Shown piece by piece: positions 17,242 to 26,258 of a DNA stretch of 38,149 nucleotides. Positions within the stretch are counted from its first letter, which is position 1, and each line of letters opens with the position of its first letter. The stretch lies in the NCBI RefSeq assembly GCF_029335485.1, contig NZ_JARJLM010000327.1, positions 1 to 38,149 on the forward strand. Direction: 5' to 3'. A model generated the notes under the pieces. That model did no database searches and had not been told where the DNA came from. It saw nothing but the letters and a program-made list of their open reading frames with translations. The stretch is from Cupriavidus basilensis. Lineage in GTDB: Bacteria; Pseudomonadota; Gammaproteobacteria; Burkholderiales; Burkholderiaceae. Position numbers and translations under genes: made by a program.

Positions 17242-18159
17242 ATGGACATGGACATTCCCTCGCTTGCCATCCTGATTGCCGCCGTCGAGGAAAAAAGCCT
17301 TTCGCGTGCGGCCGAACGCGAGAACCTGGTGACCTCCGCGGCCAGCAAGCGCATTGCCGAGCTGGAGCGGCGCGCCGGCACCGCGCTGCTGCGCCGCCAC
17401 GGCCGCGGCGTGGAGCCCACGCCGGCGGGCGCGATGCTATACCAGCGCGCCAAGGCCATCGTGCGCAGCGTGCAACTGGCGCAGGACGCGCTGGCGGCCT
17501 ACTCCGCCGACGGCATCGCCAAGATCCGGCTGGCCTCCAATGCCTCGACGATCCTGCAGTTCCTGCCGACCGATATCAGCGGCTTCCTCAAGCACGCCCC
17601 CGAGGCGCGGATCGACCTGGTGGAGGCATTCAGCTTCGATGTCCCGCGCCTGGTCTCCAACGGCGATGCCGACATCGGCATCTATCACGCCGGAACGCCC
17701 AGCCCTGGCGTGCACTCGCTGCCGTACCGCCAGGACCGCGTGGGGCTGGTGGTGCCGCGCGGACATCCGCTGGAGGCCAAGGGGTCGCTGCGGCTGGAGG
17801 AGGCGCTGGACTACGACTTCCTCGGCTACTTCCCTCGCCATACCTTCGATGCGTTCCTGACGCTGGTCTCCGGCACGATCTCGCGGCCACTGACGGTGAA
17901 AACGCAGGTATCCAACTTCGAGGCGCGCTGCCGCATGGTGCGCGAGGGGCTGGGCATCGCCATGGTGCCCGAGGGCATTGCCAAGAACTATCTGTCGATG
18001 ATGGGGCTGTCGCTGCTGACGCTGACCGATGCGTGGGCGGTGCGGGACTTCTACGTCTGCGTGCGAGACAAGGAAAGCCTGCCGGGCGGCGTGGCGCACC
18101 TGCTGGAATACCTGAGCCGCTGCGCGGCCATGGAGCAGCATTTCCAGAGACCCAGGTAG
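17242..18159 (+). CDS. LysR-family transcriptional regulator
   Basis: A 305-residue regulator with the N-terminal LysR helix-turn-helix (about residues 5-62: AAVEEKSLSRAAERENLVTS, then the turn into KRIAELERRAGTALLRRHGR). A two-lobe effector-binding domain follows (about 90-295). It is divergent from the MmgE/PrpD operon and upstream of a Bug solute-binding protein, the usual place for a LysR that senses the pathway's substrate or an intermediate. A perfect T-N11-A box lies in the shared promoter region. The ATG at 17242 fits the family N-terminus; GGAG is present upstream but at a longish 12-base spacing, and a second ATG lies two codons later. The frame is open far upstream, but that is antisense to the MmgE/PrpD gene. 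Confidence 0.93.
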   Translation: MDMDIPSLAILIAAVEEKSLSRAAERENLVTSAASKRIAELERRAGTALLRRHGRGVEPTPAGAMLYQRAKAIVRSVQLAQDALAAYSADGIAKIRLASNASTILQFLPTDISGFLKHAPEARIDLVEAFSFDVPRLVSNGDADIGIYHAGTPSPGVHSLPYRQDRVGLVVPRGHPLEAKGSLRLEEALDYDFLGYFPRHTFDAFLTLVSGTISRPLTVKTQVSNFEARCRMVREGLGIAMVPEGIAKNYLSMMGLSLLTLTDAWAVRDFYVCVRDKESLPGGVAHLLEYLSRCAAMEQHFQRPR

Positions 18160-18366
18160 GGGTTTTGCCCGGGTTGCCGGGGCTTGCGCCCTGGGCGCTT
18201 TCAATACGGGAGTGTTGTTGCGCCGGGTTCGCCGCTACGCGCGCCATGAAGGCTGCGTTGCTCTTTTTTCAAAGCTGGGGCCGACGGGCTTTCTAAGATG
18301 TGCTGGACGGGTGCGTTCTCCTGGCGGGGCCGCACGACGACGATAACGATCACATCGGAGACAGCC

Positions 18367-19335
18367 ATGAACAAGATCCTGCGGCGCACGGCCGCCGGCC
18401 TGCTGCTATGCTGCGCCGCAACGGCCAGCGCCCAGCAACCCTACCCCTCCAAGCCGGTCCGCGTCGTGGTGGCGTTCACCGCGGGAGGCACTACCGACAT
18501 CCTCGCGCGCGAAGTCGCCCAGCAGATCGGGCAAACACTCGGTCAGAGCGTGGTCGTGGAAAACCGCCCCGGCGCCGGCGGCAATATCGGCACGGATTTC
18601 GTTGGCCGCAGCGATCCCGATGGCTATACCCTGCTGGCCACCTCCGTCGGCCCCGTGGCCATCAACCCCACGCTCTACCGCAAGCTCAAGGTCAATCCGC
18701 AAACGGAGCTGACGCCGGTCGCCCCGATTGCCGACGTGCCGAACGTGCTGGTAGTGAATCCCAGCCTGCCGGTCAAGAACGTGCAGGATCTGATCGCCTA
18801 CGCCAAGGCGCACCCGAATACCCTGAATTTCGGCTCCACCGGGGTGGGGACGGCCGCGCACCTCTCCGGCGTCCTGTTCAACGAGCGTACGGGGGTGCGG
18901 ACGACCCATGTCCCGTACAAGGGGGCCGATGCGCTCAACGACCTGCTGGCGGGGCGCGTGCAGTTCATGTTCGCAACGATTCCCTCGGTGATCTCGCAGA
19001 TCCGCAGCGGCAACCTGCGCGTGCTGGCCGTCACCTCGCGCAAGCGCTCGGCTGCCTTGCCCGATGCGCCGACGATGGCGCAAGCCGGCGTGCCCAACCT
19101 GGTCACTGGCGCGTGGTTCGGCCTGTTTGCACCGAAGGGCACGCCCAGGGAGATCGTCGCCACGCTGAACAAGGCCGTCGGCGACGCGCTCGCCAAACCG
19201 GAGGTGCGCACCAAGCTGTCCCAGCAAGGCGCCGAGGCCATGCAACTGGCACCCGAGGCATTCGGCAAGTTCGTGGTGGCCGAATACCAGACATGGAAGC
19301 CCGTGGTCATCAGTTCGGGCGCACGGATCGACTGA
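18367..19335 (+). CDS. Bug/TctC-type tripartite tricarboxylate transporter solute-binding protein
   Basis: A 322-residue periplasmic binding protein of the Bug (TctC) family, greatly expanded in Burkholderiaceae and binding carboxylic acids. The signal peptide is about residues 1-22, ending ASA. The mature start YPSKPVRVVVAFTAGGTTD is the family hallmark; VENRPGAGGNIGTDFV and THVPYKGADALNDLLAGRV are also typical. The ATG at 18367 has GGAGACAGCC before it, with ideal spacing. No TctA or TctB membrane subunits are adjacent, which is common for Bug proteins; they may use a transporter elsewhere or act as sensors. The gene follows the LysR gene by 207 bases and probably delivers the substrate of the divergent catabolic operon. 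The ligand is unknown. Confidence 0.93.
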   Translation: MNKILRRTAAGLLLCCAATASAQQPYPSKPVRVVVAFTAGGTTDILAREVAQQIGQTLGQSVVVENRPGAGGNIGTDFVGRSDPDGYTLLATSVGPVAINPTLYRKLKVNPQTELTPVAPIADVPNVLVVNPSLPVKNVQDLIAYAKAHPNTLNFGSTGVGTAAHLSGVLFNERTGVRTTHVPYKGADALNDLLAGRVQFMFATIPSVISQIRSGNLRVLAVTSRKRSAALPDAPTMAQAGVPNLVTGAWFGLFAPKGTPREIVATLNKAVGDALAKPEVRTKLSQQGAEAMQLAPEAFGKFVVAEYQTWKPVVISSGARID

Positions 19336-19575
19336 CGCGCACCGCTTCCCCCGGCTGGCGGAATCTGCATCGTGACGGCGGGACCCGGCGGCACGGTATT
19401 TTGAAGGTTCCGTTCGTAGTCACTGTGTTTCCGGTAGCGGGCAGGCTTGCCGGATCGCTGACTCTGACGACACCATGCCGACGGCAGCGCGATCACCGGT
19501 TGGTGCGCCGTTGCCGCATCGGCGCTCGCGCGCGCCGGCACGCTACCAAGTATCGAATGCGCTACCGCCTCGCTG

Positions 19576-19598
19576 ATGTAACGACACATGACTTACAT
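19576..19598. promoter_or_regulatory. Inverted repeat ATGTAA-N11-TTACAT
   Basis: Two perfect 6-base arms separated by 11 bases, overlapping the palindrome TACATGTA (19594-19601). It lies in non-coding DNA 240 bases after the Bug gene. The sequence shares TACAT half-sites with the repeat upstream of bcsD but with different spacing. It may be an operator; the binding protein is unknown. Confidence 0.4.
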
Positions 19599-20212
19599 GT
19601 ATTGAGGTCCGCGGCCGGCACTCAAGTCTTGAAAGCGCTCCATATGCCGCACCAGAAGAAGGCACGCGCCCGCCAGCGTGCGCTACTCCCCTCTTCCGCG
19701 TGCCGACGGCGATGCGCCATCCCCTGATCGGTCAGACGCCATGGCGCCGCGCCAGGCATCGCTTGTTTCAGGCTTGCAACAGATCGGCAGCTTTTGGAAA
19801 CAAGCGGCGTCCAATGTCCATCTCATCCAAAAAGATGGGTTGAGCCTTCCGTTTTCGGCGCCGGCACGACATCGACGCCACTATGCACTAGGCCATTTTT
19901 TCTGGATAGATGGAGACAGCGCGGATTACAGCACATCAGGAGAAGAAATCCCGACGTGCACCGCGCAAGGCTGCCGGCATTCCCAAATAAATCCTGTTCC
20001 AGGAATGCAACCATTTTGAACCGGTGCGCGGCCCCGTGCTTCCTTCACGTATCTTGCGGCCACCGCTGCTCGAATCATCCGCGCCGTCGCCGCAATGCCT
20101 GCTACCGCACCTCCCCCCTGAATAAGTGCGCATTCAGGCATAGGCATTGCGTCAGCAAAATGCCGCAGCCCGAAATCCGGATCGCCGCCCATCACAGGAA
20201 AGAAACATCTTG

Positions 20213-20240
20213 TTACATGAATCCGGAAATTCAAACATGT
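20213..20240. promoter_or_regulatory. Dyad TTACATGAAT...ATTCAAACATGT
   Basis: TGAAT (20218-20222) and ATTCA (20229-20233) form an inverted repeat with a 6-base spacer. They are flanked by ACATG (20215) and ACATGT (20235), giving an imperfect extended dyad. It lies about 45-70 bases upstream of the sigma-54-like promoter, a usual position for an activator site. Confidence 0.35.
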
Positions 20241-20282
20241 GCTCCAAAACGATCACCTTATAAATCAAATACTTACCCAGAC

Positions 20283-20298
20283 TGGCACGCTCGTCGCT
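20283..20298 (+). promoter_or_regulatory. Sigma-54-like promoter TGGCACG-CTCG-TCGCT
   Basis: The -24 element matches the consensus TGGCACG exactly. The invariant GG and GC are spaced by ten bases. The -12 element TCGCT differs from TTGCT at one base. Predicted transcription would begin near 20310 and read toward the activator gene 540 bases away, or make a separate RNA. Confidence 0.45.
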
Positions 20299-20850
20299 CT
20301 CATGCTGGTTACAAGATAAAAGGAGCGGCCGCAGGCACGCCAGGGCGTACGAAGAAGATCCATCGGACTCGACTGCGCCACTAACAGGGAAATAGCGTTT
20401 TACGGGGTCATTCAGGGGGGACAGGCGGAGGGCCGGCCTGGACAACAAGCAAGGCCCGCGGCGGAGTGTCAGGCGCCACCTGCCATGCTGCCGATAACTA
20501 GTAGTTGCAGTGCTTTCAGGCGCGGATCGACTCCTCTGCGGGGAGGTAGAGCAGGATCGATCCGCCGCACCTTGTCATACGCAAACCGCCGCGAGCGGCG
20601 ACGTCCAAGGTGCGTGCGCATTGGCTATCCGGCCGGCGCAATGCTGCAGGGCAGGAGGGCCAGGGCATGCGCTGGCGTTGAGTCCGGGGAACATTTGATC
20701 TGATCTGCACGGTTCATTTGCCCCCTGTTTTGATGGTAGTCGCTGCACTCGCTGCGAAGGCATCACATTTTGCAGAGTAGCGCCAGCGAGCACGCGGGAG
20801 AAATCAAAGCCTCCCCCGCTTGCTAAAAATAAGAAGACCCGGGGGAATCC

Positions 20851-22227
20851 ATGAGTACGTACGCCAATCGTCCGCTGCTGTACCTTTCACGGCAACATGA
20901 TGCCGCCCTCTGCAGGTTCCTGTCGCAGGCGGGGTGGAAAATCGTTTTCGCCTCAAACCGCCGGGATCTCGACGACCAGCAGTTGAATGCCCAGCCAATG
21001 GCCGGGCTATTCGACCTGCACAGCGGGTTCGAGGATGACGACGTGGAGTCGTTCGAGCCTTGGTTCGCCCTGGACCATATTGGCTGGATTGGCTCGGTAT
21101 CCAGGACCGAAGCCTTGTCGGATAGCGCGCGCAGGATACTGGGCACCTATTTCGCCGACTACCGGACTCAGCCGTCCGATCCCGAGTCCATTTCCCATGC
21201 CGTGGGACACGCCCTCGGCATGGCCCAGCTCCGCACCAGCAATATGCCGGCAGCTTCGCATGCCCCGTCGCCGGAAGGCATGATCGGCAACTGTCCAGCG
21301 ATGCACAGCCTTTTCCGCGCCATCGGCAAGGTGGCGAAATGGGATGCGCCCGTTCTGATCGCAGGCGAATCCGGGTCCGGGAAGGAAATCGCCGCGCAAG
21401 CCATCCACAAGGCGTCACGGCATTGCAACGGCCCGTTTATCGCGGTCAACTGCGCCGCCATCCCGCCGACCCTCCTCCTCTCGGAGCTGTTCGGCTATGA
21501 ACGTGGCGCTTTTACCGGGGCGCTCAAGCGCAAACCGGGCCGTATCGAGATGGCGGATGGCGGCACGCTTTTCCTCGACGAAATCGGCGATATGCCGATC
21601 GAGAGCCAGACCAGCCTGCTGCGTTTCCTTGAGACGGGCCGCATCGAGCGTCTTGGTGGCACGGAATCCGTCACGGTCAAGGCCCGCATCATCTCGGCCA
21701 CCCATGTCAACCTGGAAGCCGCTGTCGCGGCGGAGCGTTTCCGTAGCGACCTTTATCATCGCCTATGCGTGCTCCGCGTCAAGCAACCACCGCTGCGCGA
21801 GCGCGGCAGCGACGTCATACTCCTGGCCGAGCATATCCTGAACGACATCAGAAAGCAGTCGCCGGACCGCATCAAGGGCTTCTCGCCCGCGGCAATCCGC
21901 GCGATCAGCGCGCATGGCTGGCCCGGCAACGTCCGCGAACTGATCAACCGCATCCGGCATGCCGCCGCGATGTGCGAGAACGGCGTCGTCAACCCGGCCG
22001 ACCTGGACCTGGAACCACCTGCCGAGACCCGCCCCCTCACGCTCGCGGAAATCAGGGAATCCGCGGAGCGGGATGCCCTCAAGGAAGCCTTGCAGCGGCA
22101 TCACGAGCGGCTCATGGACGTTGCGGAAGAGCTGGGCATCTCGCGGGTCACCTTGTTCCGCATGATGCGAGAGCACAAGCTGCAGGTCAGGAAGGGCGAG
22201 CTGGGGATGGTTTGCCTGCAGGGGTGA
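20851..22227 (+). CDS. VpsR-like sigma-54-dependent transcriptional activator
   Basis: A 458-residue bacterial enhancer-binding protein. The N-terminal 130 residues look like the degenerate receiver of VpsR-type regulators (RPLLYLSRQHDAALCRFL, with D55 in GLFDL). The central AAA+ domain has Walker A GESGSGKE (172-179), the sigma-54 contact loop GAFTGA (219-224), Walker B LFLDE (240-244) and the arginine motif WPGNVREL (357-364). A Fis-type helix-turn-helix ends the protein (about 420-442, MDVAEELGISRVTLFRMM). All parts needed to drive sigma-54 promoters are intact. Relatives such as VpsR and Burkholderia BerB bind c-di-GMP and switch on exopolysaccharide genes. The gene sits between cellulose and Tad loci and beside a glycan cassette, so it may control any of these. 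GGGGG lies before the ATG. Confidence 0.88.
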   Translation: MSTYANRPLLYLSRQHDAALCRFLSQAGWKIVFASNRRDLDDQQLNAQPMAGLFDLHSGFEDDDVESFEPWFALDHIGWIGSVSRTEALSDSARRILGTYFADYRTQPSDPESISHAVGHALGMAQLRTSNMPAASHAPSPEGMIGNCPAMHSLFRAIGKVAKWDAPVLIAGESGSGKEIAAQAIHKASRHCNGPFIAVNCAAIPPTLLLSELFGYERGAFTGALKRKPGRIEMADGGTLFLDEIGDMPIESQTSLLRFLETGRIERLGGTESVTVKARIISATHVNLEAAVAAERFRSDLYHRLCVLRVKQPPLRERGSDVILLAEHILNDIRKQSPDRIKGFSPAAIRAISAHGWPGNVRELINRIRHAAAMCENGVVNPADLDLEPPAETRPLTLAEIRESAERDALKEALQRHHERLMDVAEELGISRVTLFRMMREHKLQVRKGELGMVCLQG

Positions 22228-22364
22228 CGGCTGGCGACAGGCCGCCTGCATTCAGTCGCTTCCCTGCCACGCATTTCATCAACCCCGTAGCACTCCGCAT
22301 CCCTGCCGGCGTTGGAACGAGGCCAGCTTTGCGGCACCAATAAAACCATCACGCGTGCGCTGCC

Positions 22365-23063
22365 ATGGACAAAGCCGAATTCGACCAGTTCGCCAACGAA
22401 TACCTCTCCCTGCACGCGGCAAACATCCGTGCATCCGGAGAGGCGCCGGAGTTCTTCGCGAGCTACAAGGTAGCCGACGCCCTGCGGGAGACGCGCTCCC
22501 GCCGGCTCGACGCGGTGAACATCCTGGATTTCGGCTCCGGCGTGGGCAACGCCGTGCCGTTCTTCCTCGAGAGATTTCCGCTAGCGGAACTGACATGCGC
22601 CGACATCTCGCGCCGCAGCCTCGAGATCAGCCGTCTTCGCTTCCCGAACGCCGACGTGACCTATGCGGAAATCACCGGCAACCGGCTGCCATTCCCGGAT
22701 GAGCAGTTCGATCTGGTGTTCTCCGCCTGCGTATTTCACCATGTCCCGGAGGAAGAACATGTGTCATGGCTTGCCGAGATGCGACGCGTCACCCGCCACG
22801 GCGGGGTACTGATCGTATTCGAGCATAATCCGCTCAACTTCCTGACGGTTTCCGCCGTACGCAATTGTCCCTTTGACGCCAACGCCCGACTGGTCAGCGC
22901 CAGAACGCTCCGGCACCGCACCCTTGCGGCCGGGTGGCGGCAGAGCAAGGTGACTTTCCGCATATTCTTTCCGCATGCGCTCGCCTTTGCCCGGCCGCTG
23001 GAGAGATGGATGGGAAGGGTTCCGTTCGCAGCGCAGTATTTTGTATCGGCAGCGCGGATATGA
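22365..23063 (+). CDS. Class I SAM-dependent methyltransferase
   Basis: A 232-residue Methyltransf_11-type enzyme. The SAM-binding motif I is LDFGSGVGNA (54-63). The acidic end of beta-2 lies in LTCADISRRSLEISR. FDLVFSACVFHHVPEEEH matches the post-II/motif IV region. It begins the plus-strand glycan cassette, 137 bases after the sigma-54 activator, and its stop overlaps the start of gtrA by 4 bases (ATGA), so the two are translationally coupled. That coupling suggests methylation of a sugar or lipid-linked glycan rather than a small metabolite, but no substrate can be read. No strong ribosome site precedes the ATG at 22365. Confidence 0.85.
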   Translation: MDKAEFDQFANEYLSLHAANIRASGEAPEFFASYKVADALRETRSRRLDAVNILDFGSGVGNAVPFFLERFPLAELTCADISRRSLEISRLRFPNADVTYAEITGNRLPFPDEQFDLVFSACVFHHVPEEEHVSWLAEMRRVTRHGGVLIVFEHNPLNFLTVSAVRNCPFDANARLVSARTLRHRTLAAGWRQSKVTFRIFFPHALAFARPLERWMGRVPFAAQYFVSAARI

Positions 23064-23461
23064 AGGCCTTCCGGCAAACGGCGCTGCCTTTCCTGCTGGT
23101 CGGCGCTTCCAACTCCGTCGTCGGCTTCGGCGTCATCTGGATCGCACTGCGGACGTTTGGACTTGGCGATGCGGCCGCCAATGCCGCGGGCTACGCCGCG
23201 GGGTTCCTGTGGGGCTTCATGCTCAACCGCACCTGGACATTCCGCCACCGTGGACCGGTCGGGACAGCCCTGCGCCGCTATGCGCTGGTGTGCGGCGTGG
23301 CATACGCGGCCAACCTTGCCACGGTGATCTGGTTGAGCTCTCGCTTCGGCCACGGCAGCCTGCCTGCCCAGGCTTGCGGCATCGCGACATACACGACGCT
23401 TGCCTACGCGGGGATGCGCATCTATGCCTTCCCCGACGATTTGCGCGCGGCAAAGGATTGA
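23060..23461 (+). CDS. GtrA-family membrane protein
   Basis: A 133-residue GtrA-like protein with four predicted membrane helices (about 7-29, 35-55, 70-93 and 99-118). The family motif is visible in GASNSVVGFGVIWIAL and FLWGFMLNRTWTFRHRG. Family members flip or help move polyprenyl-phosphate sugars across the inner membrane. It overlaps the methyltransferase gene by 4 bases and is followed 33 bases later by a GtrB-like glycosyltransferase, the same order as in phage and bacterial gtr O-antigen modification cassettes. Confidence 0.88.
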   Translation: MKAFRQTALPFLLVGASNSVVGFGVIWIALRTFGLGDAAANAAGYAAGFLWGFMLNRTWTFRHRGPVGTALRRYALVCGVAYAANLATVIWLSSRFGHGSLPAQACGIATYTTLAYAGMRIYAFPDDLRAAKD

Positions 23462-23494
23462 GGCCCGCACCGCGCAAGGATAGGGAGAAAGACC

Positions 23495-24430
23495 ATGATG
23501 ACGCTGAATCTTGTGGTTCCGTGCTTTGACGAGGAAGAGGTACTGCCCGAGACCGGCAAGCGATTGCTGGCACTGCTGGACCAGCTCGTCCAGCGCGAGG
23601 AGATCCATCCGGAGAGCGCCGTCACGTTCATCGATGACGGTTCGCGCGACCGGACCTGGTCGCTGATCGAAGGCCTGCATGCCAGCGACGCCCGGGTTCG
23701 CGGCATCAAGCTGTCGCGCAACCAGGGCCACCAGAGCGCGTTGCTGGCGGGGCTGCTCACCGCGCCCGGCGATGTCCTGGTCAGCCTCGATGCCGATCTC
23801 CAGGATGATCTGGATGCCATACCCAGGATGCTGGCGGCGTACCGGCAGGGCGCGGAGATCGTATTCGGCGTACGCTCGTGCCGCGATACCGATACGTTCT
23901 TCAAGCGCGCCACGGCACACGCCTACTACCGCCTGCTGCAGCGCTTCGGCGTGGAAGTGCTTCCGCACCATGCCGACTTCCGCCTGATGAGCCGGCGCGC
24001 AATCGACGCCTTGCGGGATTTTCGCGAGGTCAATCTGTTCCTGCGAGGCATCATCCCCCTGCTTGGATTCCGCACCGCCGTTGTCATGTACGAGCGGCAC
24101 GCTCGTTTCGCCGGCTGCAGCAAGTATCCGCTGCCGAAGATGCTCGCGCTCGCTTTCGACGGCATTGCATCCTTTTCCTCAAAGCCGTTGCTGTGGAGCA
24201 CGCATGTGGGAGCCGCCATCTCGCTGTTATCACTGCTCATCGGCCTGTGGGCCCTCGTTATCCGCCTCTTCACCGACATGTCGGTTCCCGGCTGGGCCTC
24301 CACCGTGGTACCGATGTACTTCCTCGGCGGGCTTCAGATGCTGTTCCTGGGTGTGATCGGCGGCTATATCTCGAAGATCTACTCCGAGACCAAGCAGCGC
24401 CCCAGGTTCATCATCGAGGAAATGCTGTAA
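23495..24430 (+). CDS. GtrB-like polyprenyl-phosphate glycosyltransferase, GT2
   Basis: A 311-residue GT2 enzyme of the DPM1/GtrB/ArnC type, which moves a sugar from a nucleotide donor to undecaprenyl phosphate on the cytoplasmic face. VVPCFDEEEV (7-16), IDDGSRDRT (46-54) and the DxD D99/D101 in SLDADLQDD are the donor and metal sites. Two C-terminal membrane helices lie at about 236-259 and 269-293, as in GtrB. GGGAGAAAGACC gives a good ribosome site for the ATG at 23495; a second ATG follows immediately. It sits directly after gtrA. The sugar is unknown. It is related in layout to the minus-strand enzyme at 26259-27287 but clearly different in sequence. Confidence 0.92.
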   Translation: MMTLNLVVPCFDEEEVLPETGKRLLALLDQLVQREEIHPESAVTFIDDGSRDRTWSLIEGLHASDARVRGIKLSRNQGHQSALLAGLLTAPGDVLVSLDADLQDDLDAIPRMLAAYRQGAEIVFGVRSCRDTDTFFKRATAHAYYRLLQRFGVEVLPHHADFRLMSRRAIDALRDFREVNLFLRGIIPLLGFRTAVVMYERHARFAGCSKYPLPKMLALAFDGIASFSSKPLLWSTHVGAAISLLSLLIGLWALVIRLFTDMSVPGWASTVVPMYFLGGLQMLFLGVIGGYISKIYSETKQRPRFIIEEML

Positions 24431-24477
24431 CCGGACCCATGAAGCCATCCGCCAGGCCTTGCGCACAGGAGGAACCC

Positions 24478-26043
24478 ATGCAGGCACAATCCCCCCTTGC
24501 CTGGTTCGCGCAACGATCCCTCCCGCGCAGACTGGATGGCCGCCTGCTCTTTCTCTGCCTGGTGGCCTACGGCGGCGCCATGATCTGGCTGGCGCCCCAT
24601 CCGCCGATGGTCGACCTGCCACAGCATGCAGGTCAGGTCGCCGTCCTGCACGATCTGCTGACCGGGGAATCGCCCTGGCATGAAGTCCTGCGCATCAACC
24701 TCTTCACGCCCTATCTGACCGGCTACGGGCTCGCCCTGCTTTTGTCCTTCTTCATGCCCGTCGCAGCCGCGTTCAAGCTCCTGCTGACGCTCGGCTACTA
24801 CGGCTTCGTGGGCGCATGCCTGCTTCTTCGCCGCCGCTTCGGTGCGGACGAGCGGCTCGACTGGCTGTTCGTTCCAGCTTATTTCGGCTTTGCCTACGAA
24901 TGGGGTTTCTTCACGTTTCTCGTTGCCGCCCCGCTCGGCCTGCTCTTCCTCCTGCTGGCGGATCGCTATGCGGAGAGACCCACGCCGGCGACCGCCACCA
25001 CATTGCTGCTGGCGGGCGTGATCCTATTCTTCTCGCACGGCCTGGTGTTTCTCTTTGCCGCCCTGGTCGGGGCTTCCTTCCTGGCCCTCAAAGCGGGAAA
25101 CCTGCGGCGCTGCCTTCTGGCACTGCTGCCATACGGCCTGCTCGCGATGCTGTGCCTGCTCTATGCCGCGAATGCACGGAAGCTGGAGACGTCTATCGTC
25201 TACGCGTCTCCCGGCATCCTGTGGGAATGGGACTGGACCCGCGTATTCATGTTCTTTCTGGCACCTTGGAGCTCCTGGCCGCAACAGGCTCTCTTCGCCA
25301 TCGACAGCCTGTTCGTCCTCGCGGTCCCCTGGCTGCTCGGACTGCGCCCGAACTGGCGCAACCCGTCTGCCTGCGTGCCGATGCTTGCGGTGCTGGCGAT
25401 CTGGTGCCTGGTGCCGCAGTACGCGATGAAAACCGCCTTTCTCTATCAGCGCTTCGGTCTATTCATCTTCCCATGCTATGCCTTGATGTTTCATCAACCG
25501 CCTTCGCGCACCAAACCGGCACCACGGGCACGGCAACGCGCAAGGCTGTGCCAGGTGCTGCTGGCGCTCATCTGCCTGACCTTCTTTGCCACCCACACCA
25601 AGCGACTCCTTGATTTCGCGCAGGAAAGCGCGGAGTTCGATACGCTGCTCGCGGCAACCCAACCGGCTCAGCGAGCGTTGATGCTCATCTACGATGCCAA
25701 CAGTGCCGCGGCAAGCCACCCCGGTGCCTACGTTCACTACGCGGCCTGGTACCAGGCTGAGAAAAAAGGCCTGGTCGATTTCAATTTTGCCTGGTTTCCG
25801 CCGCAGATCGTGCGCTATAGCCCGGACCAGCTGCCGGCGCTTGGTCCCTTCAATCCCTCGGCGCGGAGAAACTTCCCGCAGACGTTCGATTGGGAAGCGC
25901 ACCGCGCCCGGGAATACAGGTATTTCTTCGTGCGGGGCACGCCAGTGCCTCCGTCATTGCTTGATAACAGGCGTTGCGACGTGATCTTGCTGAAAGCGGC
26001 CGGCAGTTGGTCACTGTATGAGAATCGAGGGTGCCGCAGCTAG
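24478..26043 (+). CDS. Polytopic membrane protein, probable GT-C-type glycosyltransferase
   Basis: A 521-residue membrane protein with roughly ten helices and a hydrophilic C-terminal part (about 400-521). I do not recognise a named family. The first periplasmic loop has MVDLPQH (44-50), whose D46 is placed like the catalytic aspartate of GT-C enzymes, which use lipid-linked sugars. Its position third after gtrA and a gtrB-like gene is that of the serotype-specific glycosyltransferase in gtr cassettes, which also tend to be around 500 residues and poorly conserved. An in-frame ATG at 24439 exists, but AGGAGG-AACCC directly before 24478 is a near-perfect ribosome site. Function is inferred from topology and context only. 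Confidence 0.72.
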   Translation: MQAQSPLAWFAQRSLPRRLDGRLLFLCLVAYGGAMIWLAPHPPMVDLPQHAGQVAVLHDLLTGESPWHEVLRINLFTPYLTGYGLALLLSFFMPVAAAFKLLLTLGYYGFVGACLLLRRRFGADERLDWLFVPAYFGFAYEWGFFTFLVAAPLGLLFLLLADRYAERPTPATATTLLLAGVILFFSHGLVFLFAALVGASFLALKAGNLRRCLLALLPYGLLAMLCLLYAANARKLETSIVYASPGILWEWDWTRVFMFFLAPWSSWPQQALFAIDSLFVLAVPWLLGLRPNWRNPSACVPMLAVLAIWCLVPQYAMKTAFLYQRFGLFIFPCYALMFHQPPSRTKPAPRARQRARLCQVLLALICLTFFATHTKRLLDFAQESAEFDTLLAATQPAQRALMLIYDANSAAASHPGAYVHYAAWYQAEKKGLVDFNFAWFPPQIVRYSPDQLPALGPFNPSARRNFPQTFDWEAHRAREYRYFFVRGTPVPPSLLDNRRCDVILLKAAGSWSLYENRGCRS

Positions 26044-26258
26044 TGCGCATCGCCTCCGGCATCGATGGCGTCCCGGTATCCGTGTGACTTGGCCACGCCT
26101 GCCTTGCCGTCGTTCTTCGATACCTGAAGATACTGTATGGGGGCGGACATTGAAACAACGCAGGAATGACATGCCCGCGACTTCCCCTGGTGCGCCCTCC
26201 GGGGAAGACAGGCGATACAGCCTGAGCGCCGGGATCGCCATGGCGACACAGCGCAGGC

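Larger units (their letters stand above)
19336..20850. other. 1.5 kb non-coding leader of the sigma-54 activator gene
   Basis: No convincing gene was found; open frames here have no family resemblance or ribosome sites. Base composition is lower in GC than the neighbours, most clearly at 19780-20400. Notable sites are an ATGTAA-N11-TTACAT inverted repeat (19576-19598), a dyad near 20213-20240, a sigma-54-like promoter (20283-20298) and a small CGCCGC-GA-GCGGCG hairpin near 20590. The DNA could hold a long 5' leader, a small RNA, or eroded genes. Length and composition set it apart from the rest of the window. Confidence 0.55.

Noticed and set aside
18186-18202. GCGCC-CTG-GGCGC-TTTC as terminator after the LysR gene
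   Set aside because: The stem is only 5 bases and the T-run three bases; too weak to call.
19678-20384. Open frames of 113 and 196 codons in the non-coding leader
   Set aside because: No ribosome sites, no family resemblance and unbiased codon positions; treated as chance frames.
26235-26246. Palindrome TCGCCATGGCGA between convergent genes
   Set aside because: A 12-base perfect palindrome but with no loop, T-tract or repeats nearby; probably chance in GC-rich DNA.
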